The notes beneath the pieces were generated by a model. That model was not told where the DNA came from. It worked only from the letters and a program-made list of their open reading frames with translations, and did no database searches. Below, piece by piece: positions 12,678-13,585 of a stretch of DNA of 13,585 bases. Source of the stretch: Nitrospira sp. (GTDB lineage: Bacteria; Nitrospirota; Nitrospiria; Nitrospirales; Nitrospiraceae); the NCBI GenBank assembly GCA_005116795.1, contig SWDL01000148.1, positions 1 through 13,585 of the forward strand, written 5' to 3'. The number at the start of each line of letters is the position of its first letter. Within the stretch, counting starts at the first letter, position 1. Position numbers and translations under genes: made by a program.

Positions 12678-13585
12678 ATGCTGAATGGTGAATGCGGAAT
12701 GATGAATCGATGCGCAATCCTGCGATCGTTCCGAATCTTCGTTCAGCCTTCAGCCTTCAGCCTTCAGCGTTTCCTGCTGTTCATCTGTTTGCTCGTGTCG
12801 CCGGTCTGGGCGCAGGAGCCGAGCTCGCCCGGCACACCGAGTATCGCGGCCCCTCAGGACGTACGGGTCATCGATGCGGCCAATGACGGCGGCGGGGCCC
12901 TGACCGTCTTGTGGGCGCCGAGCCCTTCCGATGGTTCCGCGCGGCGCTATCAAATTCTCTTGGCGAACGGTGCGGGGCCCCTTGATCCCGCGGCGATGAA
13001 AATGGTGGCCGAGTTTCCCTCCAATACGCACTATGTCCGGGAAGCCAAGTATGGCTGGTGGACTAGGCCGGCCGACCCGGAGGCGCATCACTTCGCCTTG
13101 AGATCAGGGAAGGGGATAGAGCTCAAGGACGGCACGCCCTACAGCGTGGCGGTGGCCGCCGTTCAGGGTGACGCTCGAGCCGCGGCCCCCCCCGTGACCG
13201 CAGAGTCCCAACCCAACTGGGTCAACTGGAATCAGATGAACAATCTGTTGCTGGCGCTCCTGTTCGGGGGCGTGGTCTTTGCCTCGATCCAGGTGGCGAA
13301 GCGCCGGGAGATCTTCCTGCGGCGTATTCCTGGTCTGGATGCGGTGGATGAGGCCATCGGTCGCGCGACGGAACTGGGGAAGCCGATTCTCTACCTGACC
13401 GGCGCGCACGATATGAGCGATCCCTCCACCATCGCTGCGGCGGTGATTTTGGGTCGAGTCGCCCGGCGGGTGGCGTCGTACGAAACGGAGCTGCTGGTCC
13501 CGCATCGCGATCCCATCACCATGGCCGTCTGTCAGGAGATCACCAAGCAATCCTATCTCGAGGCCGGGAAGCCGGATGCCTTCAA
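12678..13585 (+). CDS. DUF6754-type membrane protein with extracytoplasmic Fn3-like domain (3' end outside window)
   Basis: 302 codons from the ATG at 12678 run open to the window edge. A signal peptide has core FLLFICLLVSPVWA and a likely cut after Ala45. Residues about 58-165 (PQDVRVIDAANDGGGALTVL, RRYQILLANG, TPYSVAVAAVQG) look like one fibronectin-III-type domain outside the membrane. One span follows (about residues 190-208, LLLALLFGGVVFASI), then the basic AKRREIF and a cytoplasmic domain: IPGLDAVDEAIGRATELGKP, ILYLTGAHDMSD, ETELLVPHRDP. I recall this last block as DUF6754, function unknown; the name should be confirmed. Starts at Met8 or Met9 (12699, 12702) are also possible because the first codons come from a heptad repeat. 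It is seven bases after the previous stop, so it belongs to the operon. Confidence 0.85.
   Translation, partial: MLNGECGMMNRCAILRSFRIFVQPSAFSLQRFLLFICLLVSPVWAQEPSSPGTPSIAAPQDVRVIDAANDGGGALTVLWAPSPSDGSARRYQILLANGAGPLDPAAMKMVAEFPSNTHYVREAKYGWWTRPADPEAHHFALRSGKGIELKDGTPYSVAVAAVQGDARAAAPPVTAESQPNWVNWNQMNNLLLALLFGGVVFASIQVAKRREIFLRRIPGLDAVDEAIGRATELGKPILYLTGAHDMSDPSTIAAAVILGRVARRVASYETELLVPHRDPITMAVCQEITKQSYLEAGKPDAF
12680..12768 (+). repeat. Heptad inverted-repeat element 3, overlapping a gene start
   Basis: The left arm has four 7-base units, GCTGAAT, GGTGAAT, GCGGAAT and GATGAAT (12680-12707). The right arm has GTTCAGC followed by three CTTCAGC (12741-12768), which is the same unit inverted. 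A 33-base spacer separates the arms. The element lies inside the 5' coding part of the DUF6754 gene, where it supplies residues 1-10 and about 22-30 of the pre-protein (VQPSAFSLQ). Confidence 0.85.

Noticed and set aside
12680..12768. CRISPR array
   Set aside because: The units are 7 bases, contiguous and in inverted arms. There are no spacers of uniform length and no cas genes in the window.
1..13585. tRNA, rRNA or riboswitch
   Set aside because: No cloverleaf, conserved T-loop or known riboswitch core was seen by eye on either strand; a covariance-model search would be needed to exclude short RNAs.

Overview
The window reads as a GC-rich chromosomal segment from a free-living Gram-negative bacterium. 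The gene content and style (E. coli-type phosphoglucomutase, thiol peroxidase plus thioredoxin, a MutL-like/DUF6754 operon, heptad intergenic repeats) would suit a Nitrospira-like organism. That placement is inference from memory of protein style; no rRNA or other marker is present. Two genes run off the ends: an M48 metalloprotease at the left edge and a DUF6754-type membrane protein at the right edge.

Layout, left to right. (1) 1-834, minus: lipoprotein M48 metalloprotease. (2) 1158-1985, plus: uncharacterised protein. (3) 2094-2974, plus: a peroxiredoxin and a thioredoxin-like protein that probably work together in peroxide reduction; the thioredoxin stop codon lies inside the terminal repeat of an insertion sequence. 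(4) 2972-5279: an apparently complete IS1634-like element joined directly to an IS3-family remnant cut at its other end, with no visible target duplication. (5) 5528-7408, minus: an accessory array downstream of phosphoglucomutase. A HigBA-type toxin-antitoxin pair and a VapBC pair alternate with two decayed copies of the 3' end of the pgm gene. (6) 7429-9075, minus: intact pgm. (7) 9170-13585, plus: a consensus-quality promoter followed by a four-gene operon: a 127-residue protein, a MutL/GlmL-family ASKHA ATPase, a protein with barrel-sandwich-like and KOW-like segments, and a secreted-N-terminus, single-membrane-span DUF6754-type protein.

The two most interesting items are the pgm-tail/toxin-antitoxin array and the MutL-like/DUF6754 operon. 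In the array, each toxin-antitoxin pair sits between two direct repeats made of pgm 3' coding sequence, as if cassettes had entered the end of pgm one after another and each time rebuilt the gene and displaced the old tail. In the operon, an ATPase family known as a glutamate mutase accessory factor occurs with no mutase gene in view but with a conserved-looking membrane partner. A third item is a set of three intergenic elements built of 7-bp units in inverted arms, with a different unit at each site. One of them overlaps the start and signal peptide of the DUF6754 gene.
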